A stretch of DNA of 64,000 nucleotides from Proteiniphilum sp. (lineage in GTDB: Bacteria; Bacteroidota; Bacteroidia; Bacteroidales; Dysgonomonadaceae): the NCBI GenBank assembly GCA_018433945.1, contig JAHDQF010000016.1, positions 18,167-82,166 on the forward strand, read 5' to 3'. Positions 1 to 8,464 of this stretch are shown here, one piece after another. Position 1 is the first letter of the stretch. Each line of letters opens with the position of its first letter. Both the position numbers and the translations under genes were made by a program. The notes beneath the pieces are model-generated. The model did not search any database and was not told where the DNA came from. It saw nothing but the letters and a program-made list of their open reading frames with translations.

Positions 1-33
1 CGAGAAGTACTCTTTCCCAACAATCTTGTTCAT
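1..33 (-). CDS. Start of a leftward gene, truncated by the window edge; possibly an FAD/NAD-binding oxidoreductase subunit
   Basis: Only the first eleven codons are in the window, reading MNKIVGKEYFS from an ATG complementary to positions 31-33. This beginning resembles what I remember of the N-terminus of Bacteroidales sulfide/dihydroorotate dehydrogenase-like FAD/NAD-binding proteins (the small, GltD-partner flavoprotein), but eleven residues are too few for a firm assignment. A Bacteroidota-type TATTTTTG element lies 41 bases upstream on the same strand, which supports a real gene start here. The gene would be transcribed away from the tmRNA gene. Confidence 0.4.
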   Translation of the reverse strand, partial: MNKIVGKEYFS

Positions 34-73
34 CTTGATATCGGTTTCTGATTTCGAAGTGTAATTTCTAGTG

Positions 74-81
74 CAAAAATA
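74..81 (-). promoter_or_regulatory. Promoter -7 element for the leftward edge gene
   Basis: On the minus strand the sequence reads TATTTTTG, an exact match to the Bacteroidota TAnnTTTG element. No clear TTTG is visible at the -33 distance. It would start transcription about 30 bases before the ATG at 31-33. Confidence 0.4.
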
Positions 82-185
82 GCATAATTCTGCGGGCTTG
101 GGATGTTATTTTGGAAAGAAAATGAAAAACAAATTGAAGTCGGCTGGCGAATCGGAAGCCGCTATATATAAAAATAAGGTGATTG

Positions 186-217
186 TTTGCAGCTATTAAA
201 CCTTTTGGGTATCTTTG
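186..217 (+). promoter_or_regulatory. Promoter of the tmRNA gene
   Basis: A TTTG at 186-189 and TATCTTTG at 210-217 are separated by 20 bases, the classical Bacteroidota housekeeping promoter arrangement. Transcription would begin near 224, leaving a 5' leader of about 36 bases to be trimmed to the mature tmRNA 5' end at 260. Confidence 0.75.
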
Positions 218-259
218 CGTCATACAATCACCCGAACCCTTTTGGTTTCGGTTTCTATC

Positions 260-658
260 GGGGCTGTTTGGCTTTGACAGCGGGTAGAAGAGGTTTGTAA
301 GCATGCAGTGCGCGGTCGGTCGGCACTTTAATCCCGGCAGACAAACAAGTAACTGGCAATAACAATTACGCTCTTGCTGCGTAACCGAAGTACAGTAGGT
401 TAATCGCTTCATTCTGCCACCAGGTGGCGGAACAAGACATCACCCGGAAGCTGTGGCTTCGAAGCGTTCCGATCAGGTGGTGCAGGTAAATCGGAGATAG
501 GTTGGGTGAGGCTTCGGCACCCTTCCGAAAATTTAGAAGATAAGGATTGAGTATGATGGCTTCAGTCGCGCTCTTTCCCGACAACACAAATGAAGCTAAG
601 CATGTAGAAAGCAAATTGCTTCCTCGTTTGGACGAGGGTTCGACTCCCTCCAGCTCCA
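260..658 (+). ncRNA. ssrA: Transfer-messenger RNA (tmRNA)
   Basis: tmRNA rescues ribosomes stalled on broken mRNAs by acting first as tRNA-Ala and then as a short mRNA for a degradation tag. The 5' end GGGGCTG (260-266) pairs with CAGCTCC (651-657) to form the acceptor stem, with discriminator A at 658 and no encoded CCA. The T arm is GAGGG, loop TTCGACT, CCCTC at 634-650. The tag reading frame runs from about 355 to the TAA at 382-384 and encodes GNNNYALAA, which matches the Bacteroidota tag family ending in NYALAA. Several pseudoknot-like GC helices follow the tag. The gene has its own promoter (186-217) and a strong terminator (706-747). Short protein-like reading frames on the opposite strand are not real genes. 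Confidence 0.95.
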
Positions 659-705
659 CGATTCACACTGAAAGGCAGTCTCATTGCCCCCCAGTAAAAA
701 TGATT

Positions 706-747
706 GCCCGGAACATGGCGTGAATTAGCGCCGTTCCGGGCTTTTTT
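706..747 (+). terminator. Rho-independent terminator of tmRNA
   Basis: GCCCGGAAC (706-714) pairs perfectly with GTTCCGGGC (733-741), with an inner GGCG/CGCC helix, followed by six T (742-747). It lies 48 bases after the tmRNA 3' end. Confidence 0.85.
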
Positions 748-842
748 GTTCAATGTGCGGGCGGCCTGTGCCCCTTTCAGATATAAGAACAGCGCATAGA
801 TCCATTTCTGTGCGCTGTCTGTAGTTGTTGTTTGGTGCAGGG

Positions 843-1304
843 TTACCTGTTACGGCCGTTGCCCCGGTTGTTCCTGAAGTTGGAGACCTCTTTCTGGATA
901 AAGTTCCTTTCGGCCTGTTGTGCCTTGTATAGCTTTTCCGGGGTGAGCACCTTTTCAAATTTAGGGGCATACTCCTTTTCCAGTGCCGCCTCTTTCATCT
1001 TCAGCTCAAGATCATCCTCCAGCATTTTTCTGTACTCCTCGTCTGAGATGTTGCTGTTTTCCTTGATGCGTTGCACTTTCTCCTTGTGTATCCGGTGTAA
1101 TTCGAATTTCTTTTTTGTCAGTTCGCTGTTCAGCGGGAAATACTTATCGGCTTCCGCCTTGCTGAGCCCCGCTTCTCGCTGTATAAATTCTCTTTTACGT
1201 TTTTCGTAATCTGCCATATTCATCTTTTTCTCCTGCGCGGTCAGGTTCACCACCTGCATCGGTAACAGAATCAGACAAATTAGGAATAGGATATCTCTTT
1301 TCAT
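843..1304 (-). CDS. Spy/LTXXQ-like periplasmic protein of an ECF sigma operon
   Basis: A 153-residue exported protein. Residues 1-23 are a signal peptide (hydrophobic ILFLICLILL core, cleavage near LTAQ). The rest is highly charged and helical, and near residues 120-128 it carries LTPEKLYKAQQ, resembling the LTxxQ motif of Spy/CpxP periplasmic chaperones and metal or stress sensors. The tail is Arg/Asn-rich. It is the third gene of a leftward unit, 31 bases after the membrane anti-sigma-like gene and behind the ECF sigma factor. By analogy with CpxP and CnrX-type proteins I infer that it buffers or senses envelope stress for the sigma factor. The family assignment is moderate; exact function is unknown. 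Confidence 0.65.
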   Translation of the reverse strand: MKRDILFLICLILLPMQVVNLTAQEKKMNMADYEKRKREFIQREAGLSKAEADKYFPLNSELTKKKFELHRIHKEKVQRIKENSNISDEEYRKMLEDDLELKMKEAALEKEYAPKFEKVLTPEKLYKAQQAERNFIQKEVSNFRNNRGNGRNR

Positions 1305-1335
1305 AGCGCTTCTTTAAATGAGTTGGATCATCGAT

Positions 1336-1752
1336 TCAATTCAAATAATATAGATCGTACATATAATCAAAATAACCTTCTTCCACCAGCTCATCCTCCA
1401 GGTACTGGTAGAACTCCTCTTCGGTGACCTCTACCGTTGACCAGTAATTTTCTGCCGAAAAGGAATCATTTTCGGTAGGTGTCTGAATCACCGGCTGACG
1501 GGATGCAATGTTGCCACTCTCATTCTCTCTGGTCAAAAATTGGATGGTGATGTATAGACCGACAAACATCGCTGCCATGTATACCCAGGGTTTTACCTTG
1601 TCCCAGAGAGGCACCGTACGCGGAGGAACGATCTCTTTCTCAGGAAGACGACTCATTATCTCTTCGTTAAATCGGGCGAAATAGTTGTCCGGAACTTTAA
1701 ACGGATTTCGGGTTCGATCTATTTCTTCTAATTTGCTGAAATGAGACTTCAT
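1336..1752 (-). CDS. Single-pass membrane protein, probable anti-sigma factor
   Basis: A 138-residue protein with a cytoplasmic N-terminus of about 54 residues containing NPFKVPDNYF, one transmembrane helix at about 55-73 (VYMAAMFVGLYITIQF), and an acidic, Tyr-rich periplasmic tail. This is the layout of the small proteins encoded directly after ECF sigma factors in Bacteroidales, which are taken to hold the sigma factor at the membrane. It starts 84 bases after the sigma gene stop and is followed by the Spy-like gene. No canonical zinc-binding anti-sigma HxxxCxxC motif is present, so the anti-sigma role is inferred from position and topology, not from a recognised domain. Confidence 0.6.
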   Translation of the reverse strand: MKSHFSKLEEIDRTRNPFKVPDNYFARFNEEIMSRLPEKEIVPPRTVPLWDKVKPWVYMAAMFVGLYITIQFLTRENESGNIASRQPVIQTPTENDSFSAENYWSTVEVTEEEFYQYLEDELVEEGYFDYMYDLYYLN

Positions 1753-1836
1753 ACGATATATATTTGATGTTCATGCTCTTATTACATTTCCTTACCATAC
1801 GCTACTGTTGAATAGACCTGCTACCACAGAAAAGGT

Positions 1837-2388
1837 TTAATTGTTTTCATCTAAAAACTTTTCAATTTTTTTTACGGCATGGTGATAGGATGCTTTCAGT
1901 GCTCCCACCGAGGTGCCGAGGATTTCAGACATCTCATCATATTTCATCTCATCGAAGTATTTCATCTGAAAAACAAGTCGCTGTTTTTCCGGTAGTGTAA
2001 GGATCGCTTTCTGTAACTGAAGAGCTGCCTCATCACCATCAAAATATTCATCGCTCTCCAACACGTTGATCAGGAATGAATCATCTTCATCGATCGAGAT
2101 ATTATTCTGGCTGCGCTTCTTGTTAAGAAACGTGATGCTCTCGTTGATGGCAATGCGATAAAGCCAGGTGGTTAGCTTGGCATCCCCCCTGAAGTTCTCC
2201 AGGTTCAACCAAGCTTTCACAAATACATCCTGGAGGATGTCATCGGCATCATCGTGCGAGAGCACCATCTTACGTATCTGCCAGTAGAGCCGTTCACTGT
2301 ATGCAGCAACCAGACTGGCAAACCCTTCTCTGACGGTGCGCGGATCTCGTAGTGCTTCAAGTAAAGTTTCCTCGTTAATCATTTCCAT
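1837..2388 (-). CDS. ECF-family RNA polymerase sigma factor
   Basis: A sigma-70 family protein of about 183 residues with region 2 (DDADDILQDVFVKAW, then TTWLYRIAINE) and region 4 (LPEKQRLVFQMKYF followed by a helix-turn-helix with GTSVGALKASYHHAVKK). The open frame extends five codons further to a TTG at 2403, but the promoter element TACCTTTG sits at 2413-2406, so a transcript would begin near 2399 and exclude the TTG. I therefore take the ATG at 2388; an ATG at 2382 is equally possible. It heads a unit with an anti-sigma-like membrane protein and a Spy-like protein, suggesting control of envelope stress. Regulon unknown. Confidence 0.88.
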   Translation of the reverse strand: MEMINEETLLEALRDPRTVREGFASLVAAYSERLYWQIRKMVLSHDDADDILQDVFVKAWLNLENFRGDAKLTTWLYRIAINESITFLNKKRSQNNISIDEDDSFLINVLESDEYFDGDEAALQLQKAILTLPEKQRLVFQMKYFDEMKYDEMSEILGTSVGALKASYHHAVKKIEKFLDENN

Positions 2389-2405
2389 AGGTGTGGCATT
2401 CAACG

Positions 2406-2413
2406 CAAAGGTA
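2406..2413 (-). promoter_or_regulatory. Promoter -7 element of the ECF sigma operon
   Basis: Minus-strand TACCTTTG matches TAnnTTTG. It lies two bases beyond the stop of the upstream TPR gene, so its -33 region would be inside that coding sequence. The predicted leader is only about 11-17 bases. Confidence 0.5.
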
Positions 2414-2414
2414 A

Positions 2415-3515
2415 CTATTTTTTGCTTCCCGCTCGAATCGCATCTCCATTTTCAAACCATCGCACAAAATCCCCCGCGGCCTCCTCGTTTTCCTGCCACC
2501 ATTGTAGTGATTCCGGGTAGTATGAGACACTGATGTAACGGCAATAGGTTTCGTAATAGTCCGACTGTTCAATGTGGGTGAAGAAAGGAATGTAATAGGT
2601 CCATAGAATGCCCTCCTTCGGACCGATGCTTTCCGCTTCAAGCACTTTCATGATTGAGCGGTTCACGGTTGCGAACAGCAAAAAAGGGTCCGTTTCGTTG
2701 TCCCCGGTCTGGAGTGAGTCGAGAGTGGCTTGAATGGCCTTGTGCACAAGACTGCGATCGAGTCCATCCTCTGGTGTGAGCGGTGGCATTGATTCGGCCT
2801 GTTTCACTTGTGCAGGTCTGTTGCGTATCATCTGTTGCTGAATGAATGAGCGTTGTAACGGTTCCTCTCTCTCTTTAATAGACATTGTTTGCAGCATCTC
2901 CTCAAAGGCGTTCTTCGATCGTTCACTGTCTGGCTCCAACAGGAGGAACATTTGAAAAGAGAGGATGCTCTGAACCCATAATCCACTGTCTTTCAGAAGA
3001 TAGGCGTTCAATAAAAATGCACCGCTGTGACTCTTGTCCAGGTCGATTGCCCTGCTGACATGCAACAACGCTTTCTCCTGTTCACCACTCTTGTAATAGT
3101 TCAGTGCCAGGTTAAAGTGGAGCAGATATCCCTCACCATATCTCTTCAATCCCTCATGGAGGAGTGCAATGGCATCTTCAGAACGGTCGGTTTTCATGAG
3201 TGCCTCGCTTTTCACTGCATAGGCCCCCGGTCCCAATTTTTCATCACCGCTATTGATCACCTCACTGCTGTACTTTTCGGCACCGGCATAATCTTCCATT
3301 TCGAGAGAAGTAAGCGACATCTCATATACCGCTTGCATCAGTCCGGGGTCGTGTGCCAACGCCTCCCGGTATTTTACCATAGCCTTTTCATATTCCCCCT
3401 GATCATGCAAAGCCACTCCTTCATCTACCAGTTGCTGTGCGGTTGATTGCTGTCCCGGCAGGAGAGTGGGGATGCTTATCATTAAAAAAGTGAACAATAT
3501 GAATGTCTTGTACAT
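2415..3515 (-). CDS. Exported tetratricopeptide-repeat protein
   Basis: About 366 residues. The frame is open for another 85 codons upstream, but that part has no protein-like character, while the ATG at 3515 opens a clear signal peptide (hydrophobic stretch ending LLPGQQ), so I start there. TPR units follow from about residue 25 (for example GVALHDQGEYEKAMVKYREAL and LNYYKSGEQEKALLHVSRAI). The C-terminal part after about residue 220 is not repeat-like and contains several aromatic residues. TPR proteins of this type are periplasmic scaffolds; partner unknown. It ends just before the ECF sigma promoter and could be co-transcribed with that unit by read-through. Confidence 0.7.
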   Translation of the reverse strand: MYKTFILFTFLMISIPTLLPGQQSTAQQLVDEGVALHDQGEYEKAMVKYREALAHDPGLMQAVYEMSLTSLEMEDYAGAEKYSSEVINSGDEKLGPGAYAVKSEALMKTDRSEDAIALLHEGLKRYGEGYLLHFNLALNYYKSGEQEKALLHVSRAIDLDKSHSGAFLLNAYLLKDSGLWVQSILSFQMFLLLEPDSERSKNAFEEMLQTMSIKEREEPLQRSFIQQQMIRNRPAQVKQAESMPPLTPEDGLDRSLVHKAIQATLDSLQTGDNETDPFLLFATVNRSIMKVLEAESIGPKEGILWTYYIPFFTHIEQSDYYETYCRYISVSYYPESLQWWQENEEAAGDFVRWFENGDAIRAGSKK

Positions 3516-3772
3516 AATCTGTTTTCTGTTTTCTGTCGTACTTTTTCTTGTACCTTTCCTGTTTTCCGGTAGGTCTAATGATGCAATGTCATCTTCTGTG
3601 ACAAATAAAAACGAACCGTTCAGTGGGTAAAAGTAAGCAAAAAATAGTGCCTGCAAATATTTTCCCATTGATTTTCCTCCTTTTTGTAACAGTAATAAAC
3701 ATATGGCAATGGCAAATATAATTTTTTTACATTTTTCTGTTGCGTTGAATGGATCATTGGGTAGCTGCAACT

Positions 3773-3804
3773 TTTGTAAAGAAGTGAAAAAAGGTTTACC
3801 TTTG
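3773..3804 (+). promoter_or_regulatory. Promoter of the YidE-type transporter gene
   Basis: TTTG at 3773-3776 and TACCTTTG at 3797-3804 with a 20-base spacer. Transcription would begin near 3811, 27 bases before the ATG. Confidence 0.7.
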
Positions 3805-3837
3805 CAGCTTGTTACACAATTTTAGGTTATTGACAGA

Positions 3838-5508
3838 ATGGAATGGTTAGTAGAACTGATTAGTGGACCGGGGATTGCACACTCGATCCTGATCCTGGCA
3901 GTGGTGATTGCAGTGGGACTGCTGCTGGGTAAGATAAAAATTTTCGGGATCTCATTGGGTACTACCTGGATCCTCTTTTTCGGTATTTTCCTTGGTCACC
4001 TGGGACTTCAGATTGAACCCGAACTGCTCAATTTCCTGAAAGAGTTCGGACTGATACTTTTTATCTTCTCCATTGGTATGCAGGTTGGTCCCAGCTTCTT
4101 CTCTTCATTCAAGCAGGGGGGCATCACACTCAACCTGTTGGCATCCGGTGTGGTGCTGCTTGGGGTAACCATCACCATCGTGATTCACCTGATTACCGGA
4201 CTGCCCATCGCTACCATGGTGGGGATCCTCTCGGGAGCGGTAACCAATACACCCGGACTGGGTGCCGCACAGCAGACCTTTACCGATGCAACCGGTGCCA
4301 CCGATCCAACCATCGCCACCGCATATGCGGTGGCCTACCCACTGGGCGTGGTGGGCATTATCCTCTCGTTGCTCCTCTTCCGCTATATCTTTCGTATCAA
4401 TATGGCACAGGAAAACAACCAACTGGATCAGCTCAGCGAATCGAGACAGACCGAAGCGCAGATGTTCTCCCTCACTGTGCTGAACCCAGCCATCATGGGG
4501 AAAACCATCGGGGAGATCAAAAAGCTGCTGGACCGTGAGTTTGTGATATCCCGCGTGTTGCACACACAGACAGGTGAGCTGGTTGTTCCACAGACAGATA
4601 CAAAGCTTCTGGAGGGAGATAAGCTGTTGGTGGTCTCTAACCTGAAGAATATTGAAGCCATTGAAGCACTGATCGGTAAACGGATCGACATGAACCGGGA
4701 GGAGTGGCAAAAACTTGACTCCCAGCTTGTGTCGCGCAGGATTGCCATCACCCGCTCGGCTATCAACGGCCGTTCCATCGGTAGCCTGCGCCTGCGGAAC
4801 CTTTTTGGTGTCAACATCACCAGGGTGAACCGTGCCGGGGTAGATCTGATCGCCGACAGCCGGCTGCAACTACAGTTGGGCGACCGTGTTACAGTGGTCG
4901 GTACGGAGGAGGCAATTGCCAGCGTAGAGAAGTTTTTGGGTAACTCGTTGAAGAGACTGCGTGAACCCAACCTGATCTCCATCTTCATCGGTATTGCCAT
5001 TGGTGTACTGGTGGGTAGCATCCCTTTTGTGATCCCCGGCATCCCGCAGCCGGTGAAGCTGGGTCTTGCCGGAGGCCCGCTCATCGTTGCCATCCTGATC
5101 AGCACGTTCGGCCCCAGATACAAGCTGGTCACCTATACCACCATGAGCGCCAACCTGATGTTACGTGAGATCGGCATCGCCATCTTCCTTGCCTGCGTAG
5201 GGCTGGGGGCAGGAGGCAACTTCGTGGAAACGGTTCTCAACGGGGGATACCTGTGGATTGGCTATGGGGCGATCATCACGCTCTTACCGCTCCTGATCAT
5301 TGGTCTGATCGGTCGCAAGGTTTGCAAGCTGAACTACTTCACCCTGATGGGTCTGATTGCGGGAAGCATGACCGACCCGCCGGCACTGGCTTATGCCAAT
5401 GCCAGCGCCGGCAATGATGTACCTGCCGTGAGCTATGCAACTGTTTATCCGCTCACCATGTTCCTCAGGGTCATCTCCGCTCAGCTGTTGATCCTTATTT
5501 TTCTCTGA
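3838..5508 (+). CDS. AspT/YidE-family membrane transporter with two RCK_C domains
   Basis: A 556-residue inner-membrane protein. Two hydrophobic halves (roughly residues 5-185 and 380-556), each with an alternating pattern of helices and a motif of the type [12 protein letters not shown] / [12 protein letters not shown], flank a soluble middle with two RCK_C (TrkA-C) domains at about 205-290 and 290-370 ([10 protein letters not shown] and [11 protein letters not shown]). This is the architecture of the aspartate:alanine antiporter family and the YidE/YbjL putative transporters. The substrate cannot be told from the sequence; an organic anion such as aspartate or succinate is plausible. It stands alone, with its own promoter just upstream. 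Confidence 0.85.
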   Translation: MEWLVELISGPGIAHSILILAVVIAVGLLLGKIKIFGISLGTTWILFFGIFLGHLGLQIEPELLNFLKEFGLILFIFSIGMQVGPSFFSSFKQGGITLNLLASGVVLLGVTITIVIHLITGLPIATMVGILSGAVTNTPGLGAAQQTFTDATGATDPTIATAYAVAYPLGVVGIILSLLLFRYIFRINMAQENNQLDQLSESRQTEAQMFSLTVLNPAIMGKTIGEIKKLLDREFVISRVLHTQTGELVVPQTDTKLLEGDKLLVVSNLKNIEAIEALIGKRIDMNREEWQKLDSQLVSRRIAITRSAINGRSIGSLRLRNLFGVNITRVNRAGVDLIADSRLQLQLGDRVTVVGTEEAIASVEKFLGNSLKRLREPNLISIFIGIAIGVLVGSIPFVIPGIPQPVKLGLAGGPLIVAILISTFGPRYKLVTYTTMSANLMLREIGIAIFLACVGLGAGGNFVETVLNGGYLWIGYGAIITLLPLLIIGLIGRKVCKLNYFTLMGLIAGSMTDPPALAYANASAGNDVPAVSYATVYPLTMFLRVISAQLLILIFL

Positions 5509-5542
5509 ATGAATTCATCAGCCTGCACAAGATCAATTTTGA

Positions 5543-5622
5543 AGGTCGCAATCGATTGCACACGATTTTATCCAAATGATTCATGCAAGCGACCTGTTTC
5601 GATCTGTTTCGTCGTAGATTTG
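5543..5622 (+). promoter_or_regulatory. Leader region of the glucanotransferase gene: inverted repeat and possible promoter
   Basis: In the 194-base gap before malQ, AGGTCGC (5543-5549) is repeated in inverted form as GCGACCT (5589-5595), and a TAGATTTG element (TAnnTTTG) is at 5615-5622, about 80 bases before the ATG. No good TTTG is found at the -33 distance. The inverted repeat may be an operator or an end-of-transcript hairpin of the preceding transporter; I cannot tell which. Confidence 0.35.
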
Positions 5623-5702
5623 TAGTCGATGACACGAATTTAATACACAGATCATTTCAATGGGACCTCCTCCCGTGACAATGGCTTAACGAAAGAATCG
5701 GA

Positions 5703-8375
5703 ATGGCTCTTCTTACATTTCAACTCAACTACCATACTACCTGGGGTCAACAGGTATCTCTTTGCGGATCGACACCGGAAATGGGTCAGTTCGATGAGGA
5801 AAAGGCATTGCCGCTGGAATGCAATGGCGACATATGGAGTGTCACCCTGCAGATGAAGGTGACCGATACCCTCAATTACTACTACCTGGTACGGCAAGGG
5901 GGAAGTGTCATCCGACGGGAGTGGGGCAGTCACCGCCAGCTCCGCGTCATCAAGGGCAGAAAAGCCTATCTGGTGCAGGATCATTGGAAAGATAAGCCCT
6001 ATCATGCCTATCTCTACTCATCGGTCTTCACAGACAGCATCTGCTTGCATCCAAAAGAACCACTTCCCGAAAAATATCATTCCCGCTCCCTGCTGCTGAA
6101 CGTGATCTGCCCCTTTGTTTATCGCAACCAGAAAGTGGCTCTTTGCGGAGAAAGTCCGCTGCTGGGTGGTTGGGATCCGGTGAAAGCGTTGCCTCTCACC
6201 TGTGTGCAAAACGGTGAATGGCAGGTAATGCTCGATGCCAGCCAGCTACCCGATCGCTCTGCGTATAAATTTGTGATAGTGGATAACCAAAGTGGTGAAG
6301 TGCTGCATTGGGAGGATGGCCCGGACAGGGTTCTGGATGCCCGTGCCGCGAAAGTGGCGGGTGTGGTCAAGGTTGAGATGTCGCTGCAATATCGTTACCC
6401 GGGCTTCACATTCAAAGGAACCGGAACAGCTGTGCCGCTGTTCTCACTGAGAACAAAACAGAGCTTTGGCATCGGTGACTTTGCCGACCTGCGGAAGATG
6501 ATCGATTGGGCATCGATCACCCGTCAACAGGTGATACAACTGCTGCCGGTGAACGATACTACCACTACTTGGACATGGAAAGACTCTTACCCCTACAGTA
6601 CCATATCGATTTATGCGCTTCATCCCATCTACCTGGGATGCAGCGACTACCCGCTGAAAGATAAAAAGAAACAGAAAGCTTTTCTTCAGCAGGCAGCAGC
6701 GCTCAACCAACTGAAAGAGATTGATTATGAAAAGGTATTGTTGCTCAAGCGTGATTATACAAAAGCGCTTTTCCATGAAAAGGGCGCAGATATGCTCTCA
6801 TCGGAAGCTTACAAAACATTCTTTGCAAATAACCAACAATGGCTTTTTCCCTATGCCTGCTATTGCACCCTGCGTGACCGGTATGGTACGGCCAATTTCA
6901 GGGAGTGGAACAGCTTCGCTGCATACAACGAGGCTCAACTGAGAGAGATGCTGGCTGCCGATCCTGAGGCAGTAGAAGAGACATCCTACTGGTATTTCGT
7001 GCAATACCTCCTACACATACAGTTCTCTTCGGTGAAAGCATACGCCCACACGAGAGGTGTAACACTGAAAGGGGATATCCCGATCGGGATCAACCGAGAC
7101 AGCATAGAAGCATGGACCTCTCCCAATCTCTTCAACATGGATACGCAGAGTGGTGCACCTCCCGATGATTTCTCATTCTTCGGACAAAACTGGGGATTCC
7201 CCACTTATAACTGGTATGCCATGGAGAAAGAGGGCTACTCCTGGTGGATCAACCGCTTCAGGAAGATGGCCGACTATTTCGACGCCTACCGTATCGATCA
7301 TATCCTGGGTTTCTTCCGCATCTGGGAGATCCCACTAGACGCTGTTCAGGGATTGCTGGGGCATTTCAGTCCTGCGTTGCCTTACTGGGCCGAAGAGATC
7401 AACCGTGCCGGCATTCCTTTTGATGAGGAACGAATGGTACAGCCTTTCATTCATGAACAGTTCCTGCCGGACATTTTTGGAGCGTTGGCTGATGAGGTGA
7501 AAGAAAAATACCTTGAAGTGTCGGGTTGGCAGCGTTTCAGGCTGAAGAGCTTTTGCAATACCCAGCGAAAAATCCAGCATCTTTTTGAAGGTGAGCAGGA
7601 TGAGAAGTCAACCCTATTGCGCGACGGGCTATATTCGCTTTGCACCGAAGTGCTCTTCGTAAGAGATCCGCTCGATCATAATCGCTTCCATCCCCGCATC
7701 ACCGCACAATATTCCTATTCCTACCGATACCTGGATGAGCATGTGAAAGAGGCCTTCAATCGCCTCTATAACGATTTCTTTTATCACCGGCACAACTATT
7801 TCTGGCGTGAACAGGCAATGAAAAAATTACCGGTGCTGATCTCATCCACCCCCATGCTTGTCTGTGGGGAGGATCTGGGGATGGTTCCCGATTGTGTTCC
7901 CTCGGTGATGCAGGAACTTCAGATACTCAGCCTGGAGATCCAACGGATGCCGAAGGATTCCAGCGTAGAATTCACCAACCTGGAATGGCTGCCTTATCTC
8001 TCTGTCTGCACCACCTCCACACATGACATGTCACCCCTACGCAGCTGGTGGCTGGAGAACAGGGAGGTGACTCAGCGATACTACAACCAGGTGCTGCATC
8101 ATGAAGGAACAGCACCTGAAGAATGTACCACCGCCATATGCAGTGAGATCATCGCTGCCCATATGCGGTCGACAGCCATGTGGGTGATCCTTCCCTGGCA
8201 GGACTGGATGTCGCTCGATGAGCGGCTACGCAATCCCGATGTGTCGGCCGAACGTATCAATGTCCCTGCCAACCCCGAGCATTACTGGCGTTACCGTATG
8301 CACCTCACACTCGAAGAGCTGCTGAAAGAATCTGCATTCAACGAGCGGCTTGCTGAGATGAGTAACAGAATGTAA
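5703..8375 (+). CDS. malQ: 4-alpha-glucanotransferase (amylomaltase, GH77) with two N-terminal starch-binding modules
   Basis: An 890-residue enzyme that transfers alpha-1,4-glucan segments between maltodextrins, freeing glucose; a cytoplasmic step of glycogen and maltodextrin use. Two CBM20-type modules come first (about residues 3-105 and 125-235, each with an LCGSTPEMGQFD or LCGESPLLGGWD signature). The GH77 barrel follows from about residue 245. Catalytic residues by position: nucleophile Asp532 in RIDH, acid/base Glu723 in CGEDLG, and Asp775 in STHDMS. There is no signal peptide. The length with tandem CBM20 matches the Bacteroidetes and plant DPE2-like form rather than the shorter E. 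coli enzyme. A GH13 amylase lies at the other end of the window. Confidence 0.95.
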   Translation: MALLTFQLNYHTTWGQQVSLCGSTPEMGQFDEEKALPLECNGDIWSVTLQMKVTDTLNYYYLVRQGGSVIRREWGSHRQLRVIKGRKAYLVQDHWKDKPYHAYLYSSVFTDSICLHPKEPLPEKYHSRSLLLNVICPFVYRNQKVALCGESPLLGGWDPVKALPLTCVQNGEWQVMLDASQLPDRSAYKFVIVDNQSGEVLHWEDGPDRVLDARAAKVAGVVKVEMSLQYRYPGFTFKGTGTAVPLFSLRTKQSFGIGDFADLRKMIDWASITRQQVIQLLPVNDTTTTWTWKDSYPYSTISIYALHPIYLGCSDYPLKDKKKQKAFLQQAAALNQLKEIDYEKVLLLKRDYTKALFHEKGADMLSSEAYKTFFANNQQWLFPYACYCTLRDRYGTANFREWNSFAAYNEAQLREMLAADPEAVEETSYWYFVQYLLHIQFSSVKAYAHTRGVTLKGDIPIGINRDSIEAWTSPNLFNMDTQSGAPPDDFSFFGQNWGFPTYNWYAMEKEGYSWWINRFRKMADYFDAYRIDHILGFFRIWEIPLDAVQGLLGHFSPALPYWAEEINRAGIPFDEERMVQPFIHEQFLPDIFGALADEVKEKYLEVSGWQRFRLKSFCNTQRKIQHLFEGEQDEKSTLLRDGLYSLCTEVLFVRDPLDHNRFHPRITAQYSYSYRYLDEHVKEAFNRLYNDFFYHRHNYFWREQAMKKLPVLISSTPMLVCGEDLGMVPDCVPSVMQELQILSLEIQRMPKDSSVEFTNLEWLPYLSVCTTSTHDMSPLRSWWLENREVTQRYYNQVLHHEGTAPEECTTAICSEIIAAHMRSTAMWVILPWQDWMSLDERLRNPDVSAERINVPANPEHYWRYRMHLTLEELLKESAFNERLAEMSNRM

Positions 8376-8400
8376 AACATGATCTAAATCTATCCGAAAA

Positions 8401-8456
8401 AACCACACACAAAAAAAGAGACTGTTCAGCGAAACAGTCTCTTTTTTTGTGTGGTT
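8401..8456. terminator. Bidirectional terminator between malQ and fba
   Basis: A long near-perfect inverted repeat (8401-8426 with 8433-8456; two extra bases in the first arm) whose inner helix GAGACTGTT/AACAGTCTC is flanked by A-tract and T-tract, so it can work for both convergent genes. Confidence 0.85.
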
Positions 8457-8464
8457 AGGTTGGG

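Noticed and set aside
68-753. Several minus-strand frames of 60-115 codons across the first 750 bases
   Set aside because: They are antisense to the tmRNA gene, whose acceptor stem, T arm, tag frame, promoter and terminator are all visible.
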